Shown: one piece after another, positions 1 to 7,197 of the stretch | Numbering within the stretch: the stretch's first letter is position 1 | Layout: each line of letters opens with the position of its first letter | NCBI GenBank assembly: GCA_035604685.1 | Contig: DATNIB010000026.1 | Location: 1 to 38,946, forward strand | Length of the DNA stretch: 38,946 bases | Direction of reading: 5' to 3' | Source: DATNIB01 sp035604685 | GTDB taxonomy: Bacteria > Actinomycetota > Acidimicrobiia > Acidimicrobiales > RAAP-2 | Made by a program: the position numbers and the translations under genes | Notes under the pieces: generated by a model | Seen by the model: the letters and a program-made list of their open reading frames with translations, nothing else | Database searches by the model: none | Told to the model about the DNA's origin: nothing

Positions 1-227
1 CCCCCGCGAGAACGCCAAGCGGGTTCGCGGAGCTCACGGAACGCGAGCGCGAGGTGCTCTTGCTCGTCGCGCACGGGCGCTCCAATGCCGAACTCGCGGA
101 GACCTTGCACATCAGTCTGCCGACGGCGAAGACGCATGTAAGCAGGGTTCTCGCCAAGCTCGGTGCACGTGACCGGACGCAGCTCGTCATCATTGCCTAC
201 GAATCGGGACTCGTCTCCGCGACCTGA
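1..227 (+). CDS. LuxR/NarL-type transcriptional regulator, C-terminal part
   Basis: This open frame enters from outside the window and stops at TGA 225-227. The visible roughly 75 residues are a complete LuxR-type helix-turn-helix: it opens with LTEREREVL and continues through a recognition helix around SLPTAKTHVSRVLAKLGARDRTQ, ending a few residues after the last helix. This is the DNA-binding end of a NarL/FixJ response regulator or a related LuxR-family protein. The sensing or receiver domain lies outside the window, so neither its signal nor its partner kinase can be named. Nothing downstream on this strand is close enough to look like an operon partner. Confidence 0.9.
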   Translation, partial: PARTPSGFAELTEREREVLLLVAHGRSNAELAETLHISLPTAKTHVSRVLAKLGARDRTQLVIIAYESGLVSAT

Positions 228-266
228 CGGCGCAGCCCATCACAGCAGTCACCCGGCGGAAGATGG

Positions 267-740
267 ATGTCGGACTCGCGGATGACGCGGATTCGATCCT
301 TGCGCCTGACGACATCTGGCCGTCGACCGCTCACGATGGGCTGCATGCCTTTGAGAACTTGGAAACCAACCGCAGCTGGAGTACTGAGCATCATCACCGG
401 GTTGTTCATTTGCCAATTCCAATTGGGAAAAGCAATAAGAGCCCACTCGTTAACGTGGCCAACTGCGATTGGTACTGCACTCACTGTCGCTCTCGGCCTA
501 GTAGCGATACTCGGCGGCGTCAGCGCCGTGAAGCGCAAGGCTTGGCGCCTGGCCTTGGCAGGGGCCATCTGCGCCCTCTTTCCGCCTCACGCATACGGGA
601 GATTGGTATGGACATCGGCCCTTGGGATATTGGCAATTGCGTTTCTGGCGACTTCCAGGAACGAGTTCTCCAGAACCGGCGGCGAATTGCCTGAGGGGCG
701 GCAGGGTCGGGCGGGCGACCACTCTCGAACCGCTGACTGA
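267..740 (+). CDS. small multi-span membrane protein of unknown function
   Basis: The frame encodes 157 residues. After about 30 hydrophilic residues it has a segment around WKPTAAGVLSIITGLF, a second hydrophobic stretch ending LGLVAILGGVSAVKRK, a third around RLALAGAICALFPP and a fourth around GILAIAFLATSRNEF. Four short membrane spans with a basic loop before the third and a charged end after the fourth is a pattern I recognise from a loosely defined family of small prokaryotic membrane proteins without known function. The start at 267 has GGAAG (258-262) close upstream; starts at 336 or 345 are also possible and would remove the hydrophilic head. Base composition is lower in GC than the rest of the window. 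Function unknown. Confidence 0.55.
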   Translation: MSDSRMTRIRSLRLTTSGRRPLTMGCMPLRTWKPTAAGVLSIITGLFICQFQLGKAIRAHSLTWPTAIGTALTVALGLVAILGGVSAVKRKAWRLALAGAICALFPPHAYGRLVWTSALGILAIAFLATSRNEFSRTGGELPEGRQGRAGDHSRTAD

Positions 741-1039
741 ATCGTCGGCTGGTCGGGCATCGGAGCTTGGATGATGGCCACCCGCGATGCGTCAACGCTC
801 CGGACGTGCGAGTTCGAAGTCCCGCGGTCGTGACCCGATCAGGTCCTGCTCCGGACGAGTCGCCACGTGCTGCGTCACGATTGAGGCGCGAGACGATCAC
901 GACGTTTGTCGACGCTCCTCGGGCGTGCTCGCTCAGCTGGGTACACGGCTCACATCTCTGGTTCACAGAAAGGGGCGTCCTAGGCAGCACACCTTATGCA
1001 CAAGGCGGATCGCGTCGTGACAGAACGTCGGTCAGGTGA

Positions 1040-1086
1040 GGGGTGCCCCACTTTGACGCCGTCATATCCAAAGTGGGGCATGACCC
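1040..1086. repeat. long inverted repeat (hairpin)
   Basis: TGCCCCACTTT at 1044-1054 is the exact reverse complement of AAAGTGGGGCA at 1070-1080, with a 15-base loop. The flanks extend the symmetry: GGGGT at 1040-1044 and ACCCC at 1082-1086 also match once a three-base offset is allowed. No T-tract follows on either strand, so it is not a standard intrinsic terminator. It could be a regulator site, a structured RNA end, or the end of a decayed mobile element. Confidence 0.6.
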
Positions 1087-1167
1087 CGAAGTGCCGATCG
1101 GGGATGAGGCAATCATCTGCTGAGAATGCAAGAACTATCGAATCAATCAGATCTGTGCATGAGCGGC

Positions 1168-1193
1168 GACGACGAACGCTCGCGGCGCGTCGT
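1168..1193 (-). terminator. possible terminator of the tRNA transcript
   Basis: Reading the minus strand, AACGACG...CGC and GCG...CGTCGT can pair around a short CGCGA loop, with a two-base bulge. It begins about 15 bases past the 3' end of tRNA-Glu. There is no T-tract, so this rests on position and pairing only. Confidence 0.3.
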
Positions 1194-1207
1194 TAGGGGT
1201 AGGCCAG

Positions 1208-1280
1208 CAGCCCCAACGGGATTCGAACCCGTGTCTCCACCTTGAGAGGGTGATGTCCTTGGCCACTAGACGATGGGGCC
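1208..1280 (-). tRNA. tRNA-Glu (anticodon CTC)
   Basis: The 73-base minus-strand sequence folds as acceptor GGCCCCA/TGGGGCT (first pair G-T), a D arm starting GTCT, anticodon stem TCACC/GGTGG with loop CTCTCAA (T33, anticodon CTC, A37) and T arm ACGGG-TTCGAAT-CCCGT, with discriminator G. CCA is not encoded. It is the second tRNA of a Gln-Glu pair lying downstream of gltX, the synthetase that charges it. Confidence 0.97.
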
Positions 1281-1283
1281 GTG

Positions 1284-1309
1284 CAGGAAGCACCCAAGGG
1301 TGCTTCCTG
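1284..1309. repeat. perfect hairpin between the two tRNA genes
   Basis: CAGGAAGCACCC at 1284-1295 pairs perfectly over 12 bases with GGGTGCTTCCTG at 1298-1309, leaving a two-base AA loop. It fills almost the whole 31-base spacer between tRNA-Gln and tRNA-Glu. It has no T-tract. It may be a processing element that separates the two tRNAs in the primary transcript, or a Rho-independent stop without a T-run. Confidence 0.7.
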
Positions 1310-1311
1310 AG

Positions 1312-1383
1312 CTCGGGGGGGAGGACTCGAACCCCCAATAACAGGGCCAGAACCTGCCGTGTTGCCGATTACACCACCCCCGA
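1312..1383 (-). tRNA. tRNA-Gln (anticodon CTG)
   Basis: The 72-base minus-strand sequence has acceptor TCGGGGG/CCCCCGA with the T1-A72 pair typical of tRNA-Gln, anticodon stem GCAGG/CCTGT with loop TTCTGGC (anticodon CTG) and T arm GGGGG-TTCGAGT-CCTCC; discriminator G, no encoded CCA. Actinobacteria generally lack a glutaminyl-tRNA synthetase, so this tRNA is expected to be charged first with glutamate by GltX and then amidated by GatCAB. Its position near gltX fits that. Confidence 0.97.
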
Positions 1384-1463
1384 ACGGGCGGGATCAGGCT
1401 AGCGGACGGCCGAGCGGACTCGCACCCCTAGACGACTATTCAGCGTCGGGGACTGCGCAAAGG

Positions 1464-2090
1464 TCAACCGACGCCGACGTGCCACCGGCTCAGCGTGTGG
1501 TAACCGACGATTCGGCCGAAGCTCACGTCCAGCGCCTCCTTGGCGAAATACGGAATGACCGACCACCCCGTGATCGGCGACGTCTTGGTGGGCGTCGGCC
1601 AGGGCTTCAGCCCGAGGCCCGAGGCGATGGCCATGGATCGGTCCTCGTGGAAGGCGTCGGTGGCGATGAGGATCGTCCTGATGTCTCGGGCCTTCAGATC
1701 CCGGTCGGCGTCCGCCAGGTTCTCGTAGCTGTCGCTGCCGCCGACCTGGAGGACCTGGTGCGCCGGGACGCCGGCGGTCTCCAGGTAGCGGGCGCCGGTC
1801 TCGGCCTCGGTGTAGTGATCGGCCTTCTCCTTGTAGCCGGTCACGACGACGAGCCGGGCAAAGCCCGCCTTGTAGAGGGAGAGGGCCTCGTTGAGGCGGG
1901 CCCTCAGGTCGGGCGACGGCACCCCGTTGTACTGCGCCGCCCCCATGACCACGATCGCCCCGGCGTGGCGGGGCTCGTAGAGGCGCGAGGTCAGCCAGAC
2001 CTGGACGCCGGTCACCACGACGTAGAGGACCACCGCCACCACCAAGGCCGCCACGATCTTCAACGCGACGCGCCAGATCCCGAAGATCAT
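1464..2090 (-). CDS. YdcF/DUF218-family membrane-anchored protein
   Basis: 208 residues from ATG 2090. An N-terminal membrane anchor (about residues 8-30, IVAALVVAVVLYVVVTGV) is followed by the DUF218 fold: the strand AIVVMGAAQYNG, the segment PSPDLRARL, the strand RLVVVTG, the conserved DSYENL and later ILIATDAFHEDRS. These are the hallmark positions of YdcF-like proteins, some of which act on envelope polysaccharide precursors or bind S-adenosylmethionine; the substrate here cannot be read. It follows gltX by 31 bases on the same strand and probably shares its transcript. A longer frame extends upstream into gltX, but ATG 2090 is the only start that puts the anchor at the N-terminus. No good ribosome binding site is visible. 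Confidence 0.85.
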   Translation of the reverse strand: MIFGIWRVALKIVAALVVAVVLYVVVTGVQVWLTSRLYEPRHAGAIVVMGAAQYNGVPSPDLRARLNEALSLYKAGFARLVVVTGYKEKADHYTEAETGARYLETAGVPAHQVLQVGGSDSYENLADADRDLKARDIRTILIATDAFHEDRSMAIASGLGLKPWPTPTKTSPITGWSVIPYFAKEALDVSFGRIVGYHTLSRWHVGVG

Positions 2091-2121
2091 CGCGGCGCCG
2101 GTGAATTGGGGTGTCGTCGCG

Positions 2122-3582
2122 TCAAGCAGGGCCCAGCCGCTCGAGCGCGGCCCGCAGCCGGCGGAGGACCTCGTCGCGCCCCAAGAGCTCGAGTGACTCG
2201 AAGAGCGGCGGCCCGACCGTCCGCCCGGTGACCGCGACGCGGATCGGCTCCTGGGTCTTGCGGCCGTTTCGGCCGAGGCCCTCACCCAAGGCGACGGTGG
2301 TCTCGTGCAACCGCTCCGCCTGCCACTCACAGGCCTCGTAGGCGGCCAGCGCGCCGGTCAGAACCTCGCCCGCCTGCGGATCGGCCTCGACGCGTCGCCA
2401 GGCCTCCGGGGCCATCTCCAGTTCGGGCCGGAAGAAGAAGTCGACCATGGCGGGGACTTCCTCCAAGAGGACCACGCGGGTTTGGACGGCCGGCGCGATG
2501 GCGCTGAAGACGGCCGGATCGAACTGCTGGGGGTCCCAGGGGGGCGGTGCGGCCGAGAGCCCGCCGGGGGCCGGCGAGTCGGGCGCGACCCAAGGCTTGA
2601 CCGCCGCCACGAACTGCTCGACCGACAGCTCCCGGATGTACTCGCCGTTCAGGTGCGCCAGCTTCTTCACGTCGAAGAAGGCCGGCGCGTGGTGCACGTC
2701 CTCCAGGCGGAACTCTCTGATCAGCGTGTCGACGCCGACCTTCTCGGCCTGGCCGGGCGGGCTCCAGCCGAGGAGGGCCAGGTAATTGCGGAAGGCCACG
2801 GCCAAATAGCCCTGGTCACGATAGGACTCGACCGCCAGGTGGGCGTCGCGCTTAGAGAGCTTCTTGCGCTGCGCGTTGACCAGCATCGGCAGGTGGGCGA
2901 AGACCGGCAGCTCGATCGGCCCCCCGGCCTCCGCGCCCGCGCGGTCGAGCGCCTGCCAGAGCAGGATCCCCTTCGGGGTGGTGGGCAGGAGGTCCTCGCC
3001 CCGGATGACGTGGCTGATCGCCATGTCCCTGTCGTCGACGACGTTGGCCAGCACGAAAAGGGGCTGGCCCGACGACTTCACACAGACGAAGTCCTCCATC
3101 GAGGCGTGGGGGAAGGTGACGGCCCCGCGCACGAGGTCGCGGACCACCGTGCTGCCCTCGGCCGGGGCGCGGAAGCGCAGTGCCCTCCCCTCCCCGCGGG
3201 CCAACCCTCGCTCGGCGCAGTGGCCGTCGTAACCGGGGGTGTCGCTGTGCCTGGTCCGCGCGTCGACGTCCTCGCGCCGGCAGTCGCAGGCGTAGAGGGC
3301 CCCGGACGCCCACAGCGCGTCGATGGCCACCTGGTAGCGGTCGAACCGGCTCGACTGGAGGATGGGTCCCTCGTCGGGCTCCATGCCGAGCCAGGAGAGC
3401 GCCGAGAGGATCCCGTCCACCCACTCGGGCCGGTTGCGCTCGGTGTCGGTGTCCTCGATGCGCAGCACGAAGATCCCGCCCCGCTGGCGGGCGAACAGCC
3501 AATTGAAGAGTGACGTCCGCGCGCCGCCGACGTGGAGCTCGCCGGTGGGCGACGGTGCGAAGCGCACCCGCGGGGCGCTCAC
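2122..3582 (-). CDS. gltX: glutamyl-tRNA synthetase
   Basis: 486 residues, the usual length for the bacterial enzyme. The class I signature is present as PSPTGELHVGGAR near the N-terminus and the KMSKS loop as KKLSKRDA about residue 240. Motifs such as RIEDTDTERNRPE and VIRGEDLLPTTPKG, and a C-terminal anticodon-binding helical domain, complete the family pattern. The cytosolic enzyme joins glutamate to tRNA-Glu and, where GlnRS is missing as in most Actinomycetota, also to tRNA-Gln. Start GTG 3582 has GAGG eight bases upstream and lies 10 bases past the ferredoxin stop. The two tRNAs it would charge lie about 740 bases downstream on the same strand. Confidence 0.97.
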   Translation of the reverse strand: MSAPRVRFAPSPTGELHVGGARTSLFNWLFARQRGGIFVLRIEDTDTERNRPEWVDGILSALSWLGMEPDEGPILQSSRFDRYQVAIDALWASGALYACDCRREDVDARTRHSDTPGYDGHCAERGLARGEGRALRFRAPAEGSTVVRDLVRGAVTFPHASMEDFVCVKSSGQPLFVLANVVDDRDMAISHVIRGEDLLPTTPKGILLWQALDRAGAEAGGPIELPVFAHLPMLVNAQRKKLSKRDAHLAVESYRDQGYLAVAFRNYLALLGWSPPGQAEKVGVDTLIREFRLEDVHHAPAFFDVKKLAHLNGEYIRELSVEQFVAAVKPWVAPDSPAPGGLSAAPPPWDPQQFDPAVFSAIAPAVQTRVVLLEEVPAMVDFFFRPELEMAPEAWRRVEADPQAGEVLTGALAAYEACEWQAERLHETTVALGEGLGRNGRKTQEPIRVAVTGRTVGPPLFESLELLGRDEVLRRLRAALERLGPA

Positions 3583-3592
3583 CGCGCCGGCC

Positions 3593-3790
3593 TCACTCGT
3601 CGTCGACGATGGAGATGGCTCCCGTCGGGCAGCTCTGCACCGCCACCTCGAGCTCCTCGCGCAGGTCCTCCGCGGGGTGCTCGTCGAGGATGTAGAGGAA
3701 CCCGTCGTCTCGGACCTCGAAGACCTGGGGCAAGAGGCCCATGCACACGGCGTTGCTGGCGCACACGTCGAAGTCGACGACGACCTTCAC
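3593..3790 (-). CDS. 3Fe-4S ferredoxin
   Basis: 65 residues beginning VKVVVDFDVCASNAVC. The ligands are C-x5-C early and CPTG near the end, and the position that carries a fourth cysteine in 4Fe-4S proteins is alanine (CASNAVC). That pattern is typical of single-cluster 3Fe-4S ferredoxins that donate electrons to cytochrome P450s and some other oxygenases. GTG 3790 was chosen because AGGGGAGG lies about 9 bases upstream; a longer frame would add residues unlike the family. It lies between the AarF-like gene (48-base gap) and gltX (10-base gap). No P450 or reductase is in the window, so its partner is unknown. Confidence 0.92.
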   Translation of the reverse strand: MKVVVDFDVCASNAVCMGLLPQVFEVRDDGFLYILDEHPAEDLREELEVAVQSCPTGAISIVDDE

Positions 3791-3838
3791 GGATCTGACC
3801 TCCCCTTCGCCAACAAATGGGCGACCTGGCAACTCAGC

Positions 3839-5404
3839 TTACCGGGAGGGCCCGGTGCTCCCCGGCTCGCGCCGCGAGACGCCCCGGTCGGTGTCGTCCA
3901 GGAGCTGGGCCAAGAAGACCGGGTCGTTCAACAGCGGGACGTCGGAGAGGAACAGCTTCCCGTAGCGCTCGAAGTACATGAGCTGCTTGCCGAGGAGGAA
4001 GGTGCCGCGGTCGAAGTCCGAGAAGAGGCCGCCCGAGCGGTCGGCCATCCGTCGGACCCGCCGCTGGAAACGCAGCCGGCGGACGACCGCCCCCAGGCTG
4101 CGCTGGTGGGCTTCCACCCCCTGGGTCTTGGCCACCTGGAGCTGCACCGCCTCCATGACCCCGGCCAGGCTGGCCTCCCCGAACGGGCGGGTGAGGATCG
4201 GCTCGATCAGGCTCCGGATGAAGGCCGCCATCTCCGCCTCGCCGAGGCCGACCGCCGTCCCGAGCGCCGGCCCGTAGACGCGGACCAGGTGCTGGGTGAG
4301 GTCGGCCCAGGCCGACTCGTCACCCAGGAGGGCGGCCAGCAGCCGGAGGAAGAAGCGATGCGTCTCGGGGTCGAGGCGCCCGACGATGCCCCAGTCGATG
4401 ATGCCGATCCGGCCGTCGCGCAAGAGCAGCAGGTTGCCCGCGTGGGCGTCGCCGTGGAACGCCCCCCAGCGCGCGGTCGTGAGGAGGAAGGCCCGCACCA
4501 CGTCTTCGACCAGGGGGGTCGGATCCACGCCCCAATCGGCGACCCGCGCCAGGTCGTCGATCGGCACGCCGTCCAGCAGCTCCATGGTGAGCACGTTCGC
4601 CCCGGAGAGCTCGGGATAGGGCTCGGGCACGACGATCCGGGGGAGGGACACCTCGGCCAAGAGCCGGCGGAAGTGCACCATGGCCCGGGACTCGTTGCGC
4701 AGGTCCATCTCCTCGCCGACTTGGATGCGGAAGCCGTCCACCAGCTGCAAGACCGATCCGGCGACCTGGTCGCCCGTCGCGCGGACGAGGACCTCGAACA
4801 ACGGCTGGAGCAGGTCGAGGTCGGTGGCCACCCGGTGCTCGATCCCGGGGCGGATGATCTTGACCGCGACGGCCCGGCCGTCGTGCAGGCGGGCGCGGTG
4901 GACGACCGCGATGGAGGCCCGGCCGAAGGGCTCCCGCTCGAACTCGGCGTACGCGTCTTCCAGAGTGCAGCCGAGGTCGTCCTCCACCCGCTGGCGGACC
5001 GCCGCGAACGCCACGATCGGCCCCGTGTCGAGGCAGGAGCGGAACTCGTCGGCCAGTGCCTCGCCGAAGAGCCCGGGCGACGACGCCATGACCTGTCCGA
5101 ACTTGATGAAGGTTCCCCCGAGCTCCTCGAAGGCGAGGCGCAGCGGCCGGGCGATCACCGTCACTGGGAGGGGGCCGGCCCTCAGGTGTCGAAGCTGCCG
5201 CAGCGCCAGCGGCGCGAAGTGCCGACCCGTCACGACCGCGATCTCCCCGCTGCGACGGAGGAGGGCCCCGACACTCGGCTCCGGCAGCCGGCGCGCCCTG
5301 ATGTAGGGCACCGCCTTGGTCAGCGGGAACGAGTCCCCCGCCGGTCCGGTTCCGCGGCGGCGTCCGATCCCGGGCCGTGGCGGTCCGCTCCGGCGAGTCG
5401 GCAC
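3839..5404 (-). CDS. AarF/UbiB (ABC1)-family atypical kinase
   Basis: 521 residues with the ABC1/UbiB landmarks: the family-specific KxGQ motif as FIKFGQ (residues 99-104), the catalytic lysine in VAVKI (K182), the catalytic loop HGDAHAGN (317-324) and the metal-binding DWG (337-339) in place of DFG. UbiB-type proteins are membrane-associated atypical kinases/ATPases needed for quinone biosynthesis or lipid homeostasis; in a menaquinone-using actinobacterium the exact role is not known. The first roughly 30 residues are basic and low in complexity, so the true start could be a little downstream, but GTG 5404 has a TAGCCT box six bases upstream, which suits a leaderless message. Neighbours are ctaG upstream and the ferredoxin downstream. 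Confidence 0.9.
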   Translation of the reverse strand: MPTRRSGPPRPGIGRRRGTGPAGDSFPLTKAVPYIRARRLPEPSVGALLRRSGEIAVVTGRHFAPLALRQLRHLRAGPLPVTVIARPLRLAFEELGGTFIKFGQVMASSPGLFGEALADEFRSCLDTGPIVAFAAVRQRVEDDLGCTLEDAYAEFEREPFGRASIAVVHRARLHDGRAVAVKIIRPGIEHRVATDLDLLQPLFEVLVRATGDQVAGSVLQLVDGFRIQVGEEMDLRNESRAMVHFRRLLAEVSLPRIVVPEPYPELSGANVLTMELLDGVPIDDLARVADWGVDPTPLVEDVVRAFLLTTARWGAFHGDAHAGNLLLLRDGRIGIIDWGIVGRLDPETHRFFLRLLAALLGDESAWADLTQHLVRVYGPALGTAVGLGEAEMAAFIRSLIEPILTRPFGEASLAGVMEAVQLQVAKTQGVEAHQRSLGAVVRRLRFQRRVRRMADRSGGLFSDFDRGTFLLGKQLMYFERYGKLFLSDVPLLNDPVFLAQLLDDTDRGVSRREPGSTGPSR

Positions 5405-5410
5405 GACCCG

Positions 5411-5416
5411 AGGCTA
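5411..5416 (-). promoter_or_regulatory. -10 box TAGCCT for a leaderless aarF-like mRNA
   Basis: TAGCCT on the minus strand matches TANNNT and ends six bases before GTG 5404. No ribosome binding site lies between, so transcription probably starts at the start codon. Confidence 0.5.
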
Positions 5417-5458
5417 GGCGCGACCCCCGCCAGCAGGGCTCGCCCGGTGCGGACCGGA

Positions 5459-6379
5459 TCAGTCGACGACGGTCGGACCCGCGCCCCGTCCGAGGGGCAG
5501 GATGGCGTCGAGCGCGCGGTCCACCCGTGTTGCTCGGCGCTCTTCGAAGTGCATCCACTGCAGGGCGATCGGGATCATGGGCAGAAACATGAGCGTGTCC
5601 CCGGCGACCCACATGATCACCCCGCCCGCGTGCAGGTCGGCCACCAGGCTCGGGCCCCAGGTGCGGTGCATGGTCAGGTACGCCGGGAAGATCTCGTGGG
5701 TGCTGGAAGCGAGCGAGAGCCCGGTGAACGTGTCGACCGGGATGGCGAAGGCCAGCAGGGCGAGGCGTAGCCCCGGATACACGCGGCGGGCGCTGAACTC
5801 GCCGGTGAACACCTGGCGCCAGAACAGGTACCCGACGGCGAGGAACAGCAGGTGCTCGGCGTTGTGGATGTTCTCGTTCTCGAGCGTGAGGTTGTAGAGC
5901 GACGTGAGGTGGGTGACGGGGATCATGACCGCGTAGAGGACGAAGGCGACGGCGGGGTGGTCGAGGACCCGCGCGAGCGACGACCGCAACCAACGCGTCA
6001 CCAGCTGGTGGGCGCGGCCGTCGGTCGCCCAAAAAGCCAGTTTGAGCGGCGCGCCGAGGGCGTAGAGCGGGGAGGCGACCATGATGAGCAGCAGGTGCTG
6101 GACCATGTGGTCGTAGAAGAGCTCTCCGTCGTAGACGCCGACGAAGCTGAAGATGGCGACGGCGGTCACGGCCAGCGCGCCCACCCAGGCCACGGTCCGC
6201 AGGACCGGCCACGGGTGGCGCGGGTGCCGACGGCGGACGCGGCGGACGCCCCAGAGGTAGCCGGCCAGGGCTCCCACGATGAGCACCACCGGCACCGCGT
6301 CGAACTGGCTCGAGAAGAACTGGTGGCCCGAGAGCGGTGCCAGTCCGGCGTCGGCGAACCAGTAGGAGAGCACGGCCAC
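5459..6379 (-). CDS. ctaG: cytochrome c oxidase assembly factor CtaG (caa3_CtaG family)
   Basis: 306 residues, with most of the length in hydrophobic helices and short loops. It carries the polar positions typical of the caa3_CtaG family, including YDHMVQHLLLIMVASP, HLTSLYNLTLENENIHNAEHLLF and DLHAGGVIMW, whose histidines and acidic residues sit at membrane borders. Members of this family help assemble the copper centres of cytochrome c oxidase. The ctaC/ctaD/ctaF and ctaE genes it would serve lie 19-29 kb away in this window. Start GTG 6379 has GAGAGG just upstream. The aarF-like gene follows after 54 bases and appears to have its own promoter. Confidence 0.93.
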   Translation of the reverse strand: MAVLSYWFADAGLAPLSGHQFFSSQFDAVPVVLIVGALAGYLWGVRRVRRRHPRHPWPVLRTVAWVGALAVTAVAIFSFVGVYDGELFYDHMVQHLLLIMVASPLYALGAPLKLAFWATDGRAHQLVTRWLRSSLARVLDHPAVAFVLYAVMIPVTHLTSLYNLTLENENIHNAEHLLFLAVGYLFWRQVFTGEFSARRVYPGLRLALLAFAIPVDTFTGLSLASSTHEIFPAYLTMHRTWGPSLVADLHAGGVIMWVAGDTLMFLPMIPIALQWMHFEERRATRVDRALDAILPLGRGAGPTVVD

Positions 6380-6449
6380 GACCTCTCGAGGAAGACCTGA
6401 CGCCTCGGCTCTCTAGACCGAACGGGCCGAGGTGCGCTCGTCGAGCCTA

Positions 6450-6472
6450 GGGCTCCCCCTCCCGGGGAGCCC
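6450..6472 (-). terminator. hairpin after the hypothetical gene at 6497-6925
   Basis: GGGCTCCCC at 6450-6458 pairs perfectly with GGGGAGCCC at 6464-6472 across a five-base loop. It lies 25-47 bases past the minus-strand stop codon at 6497. There is no T-run, as is common for hairpin terminators in high-GC actinobacteria. Confidence 0.5.
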
Positions 6473-6496
6473 AACCGGCAAGTCGCACCGCTCCGA

Positions 6497-6925
6497 TCAC
6501 GCGAAGGCCGGGTCGGACCGCTTGCGGCGGAACGCGAAGGGGTGGACGAGGGGGGAGCGAGCCCGGCGCCAGTGGCCCGCCCACCGCTCCACGAGCGAGA
6601 GCAGCCGGGAGGTGTCGACGGCCGAGGCCAGGAGCGAGAGGACGCCGTCGTCGGTCATGAATTCGACAACCTGCAGCCGCACTCCGGACGGGGTCACGTC
6701 CGAGTCGTCGGCGCGCAGCCCGTGCAGGCCGCGCCAGGGCAAGAGGAGCGGCGGCGACTCGGCCAGGCGCCCTTCCCCGGGGCTGCGCAGCCGCTGCAGG
6801 AACACGCCGTCCAGATCGACGGTGACGCGGCACGGATAGGTCGACAGGCTGATCGGATGGAGCAGCAACAGCTCGATCGAGGCGGCGGCATCGGAGCGTG
6901 AGAACCCAATTCCGCGGTGTGCCAC
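6497..6925 (-). CDS. hypothetical protein, 142 residues
   Basis: Start GTG 6925 has GGAGGGG about 8 bases upstream, which fixes the start inside a longer frame. The protein has alternating strand-like hydrophobic segments (STYPCRVTVDLDGVFLQRL, LLLPWRGLHGLRAD, RLQVVEFMTDDGVLSLLA) followed by one amphipathic helix (TSRLLSLVERWAGHWRRA) and a basic tail. A series of strands capped by one helix resembles a pleckstrin-homology-like fold, but this is a shape argument only and I do not recognise the family. It has no signal peptide and no membrane span, so it is probably cytosolic. A hairpin follows its stop codon. Confidence 0.7.
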   Translation of the reverse strand: MAHRGIGFSRSDAAASIELLLLHPISLSTYPCRVTVDLDGVFLQRLRSPGEGRLAESPPLLLPWRGLHGLRADDSDVTPSGVRLQVVEFMTDDGVLSLLASAVDTSRLLSLVERWAGHWRRARSPLVHPFAFRRKRSDPAFA

Positions 6926-7183
6926 CGAGCCCCTCCGTCGTCCGTGTCCGCTCCCCCACTGCGTCGCGGCTCGTCGACAGGCCCCGACCAAACTCGGCCC
7001 GAGTGCGCGCGGCGTCAGTTTGGCGGTCCCGGTCGAGGTCCGCAACCGGGGCCGGCCGCGGCCCGAAGGCGCCGCTCGCGGCCACCGGAGCGCCAACGAT
7101 CCGGCGCCCCTGACCGCCGCCAGGCCGGACGTGGGGGCGCCCCAGGGGAGCCGACCCTCGCCGATTTGGGCACTGCCCCCGGG

Positions 7184-7189
7184 TAGTTT
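7184..7189 (+). promoter_or_regulatory. -10 box TAGTTT for the PIN-TRAM gene
   Basis: TAGTTT matches TANNNT and ends eight bases before GTG 7198. There is no Shine-Dalgarno sequence in the gap, which suggests a leaderless transcript. Confidence 0.5.
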
Positions 7190-7197
7190 GGGCCGCA

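Larger units (their letters stand above)
741..1207. other. gene-free stretch upstream of the tRNA pair
   Basis: No convincing coding frame is seen on either strand over these 467 bases. The only clear structures are a long inverted repeat at 1040-1086 and a weaker hairpin at 1168-1193 that could end the minus-strand tRNA transcript. Local composition is less GC-rich than the neighbouring genes. Confidence 0.6.

Noticed and set aside
809..825. AGTTCGAAGTCCCG, which looks like a tRNA T-loop and could hint at an att site
   Set aside because: No acceptor stem, anticodon arm or duplicate sequence surrounds it, and no integrase is present.
3362..5770. An 802-codon open frame on the plus strand opposite the aarF-like gene and ctaG
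   Set aside because: It mirrors the third-position GC bias of the real minus-strand genes, has a repetitive Glu/Asp/His/Arg-rich composition and no recognisable domain.
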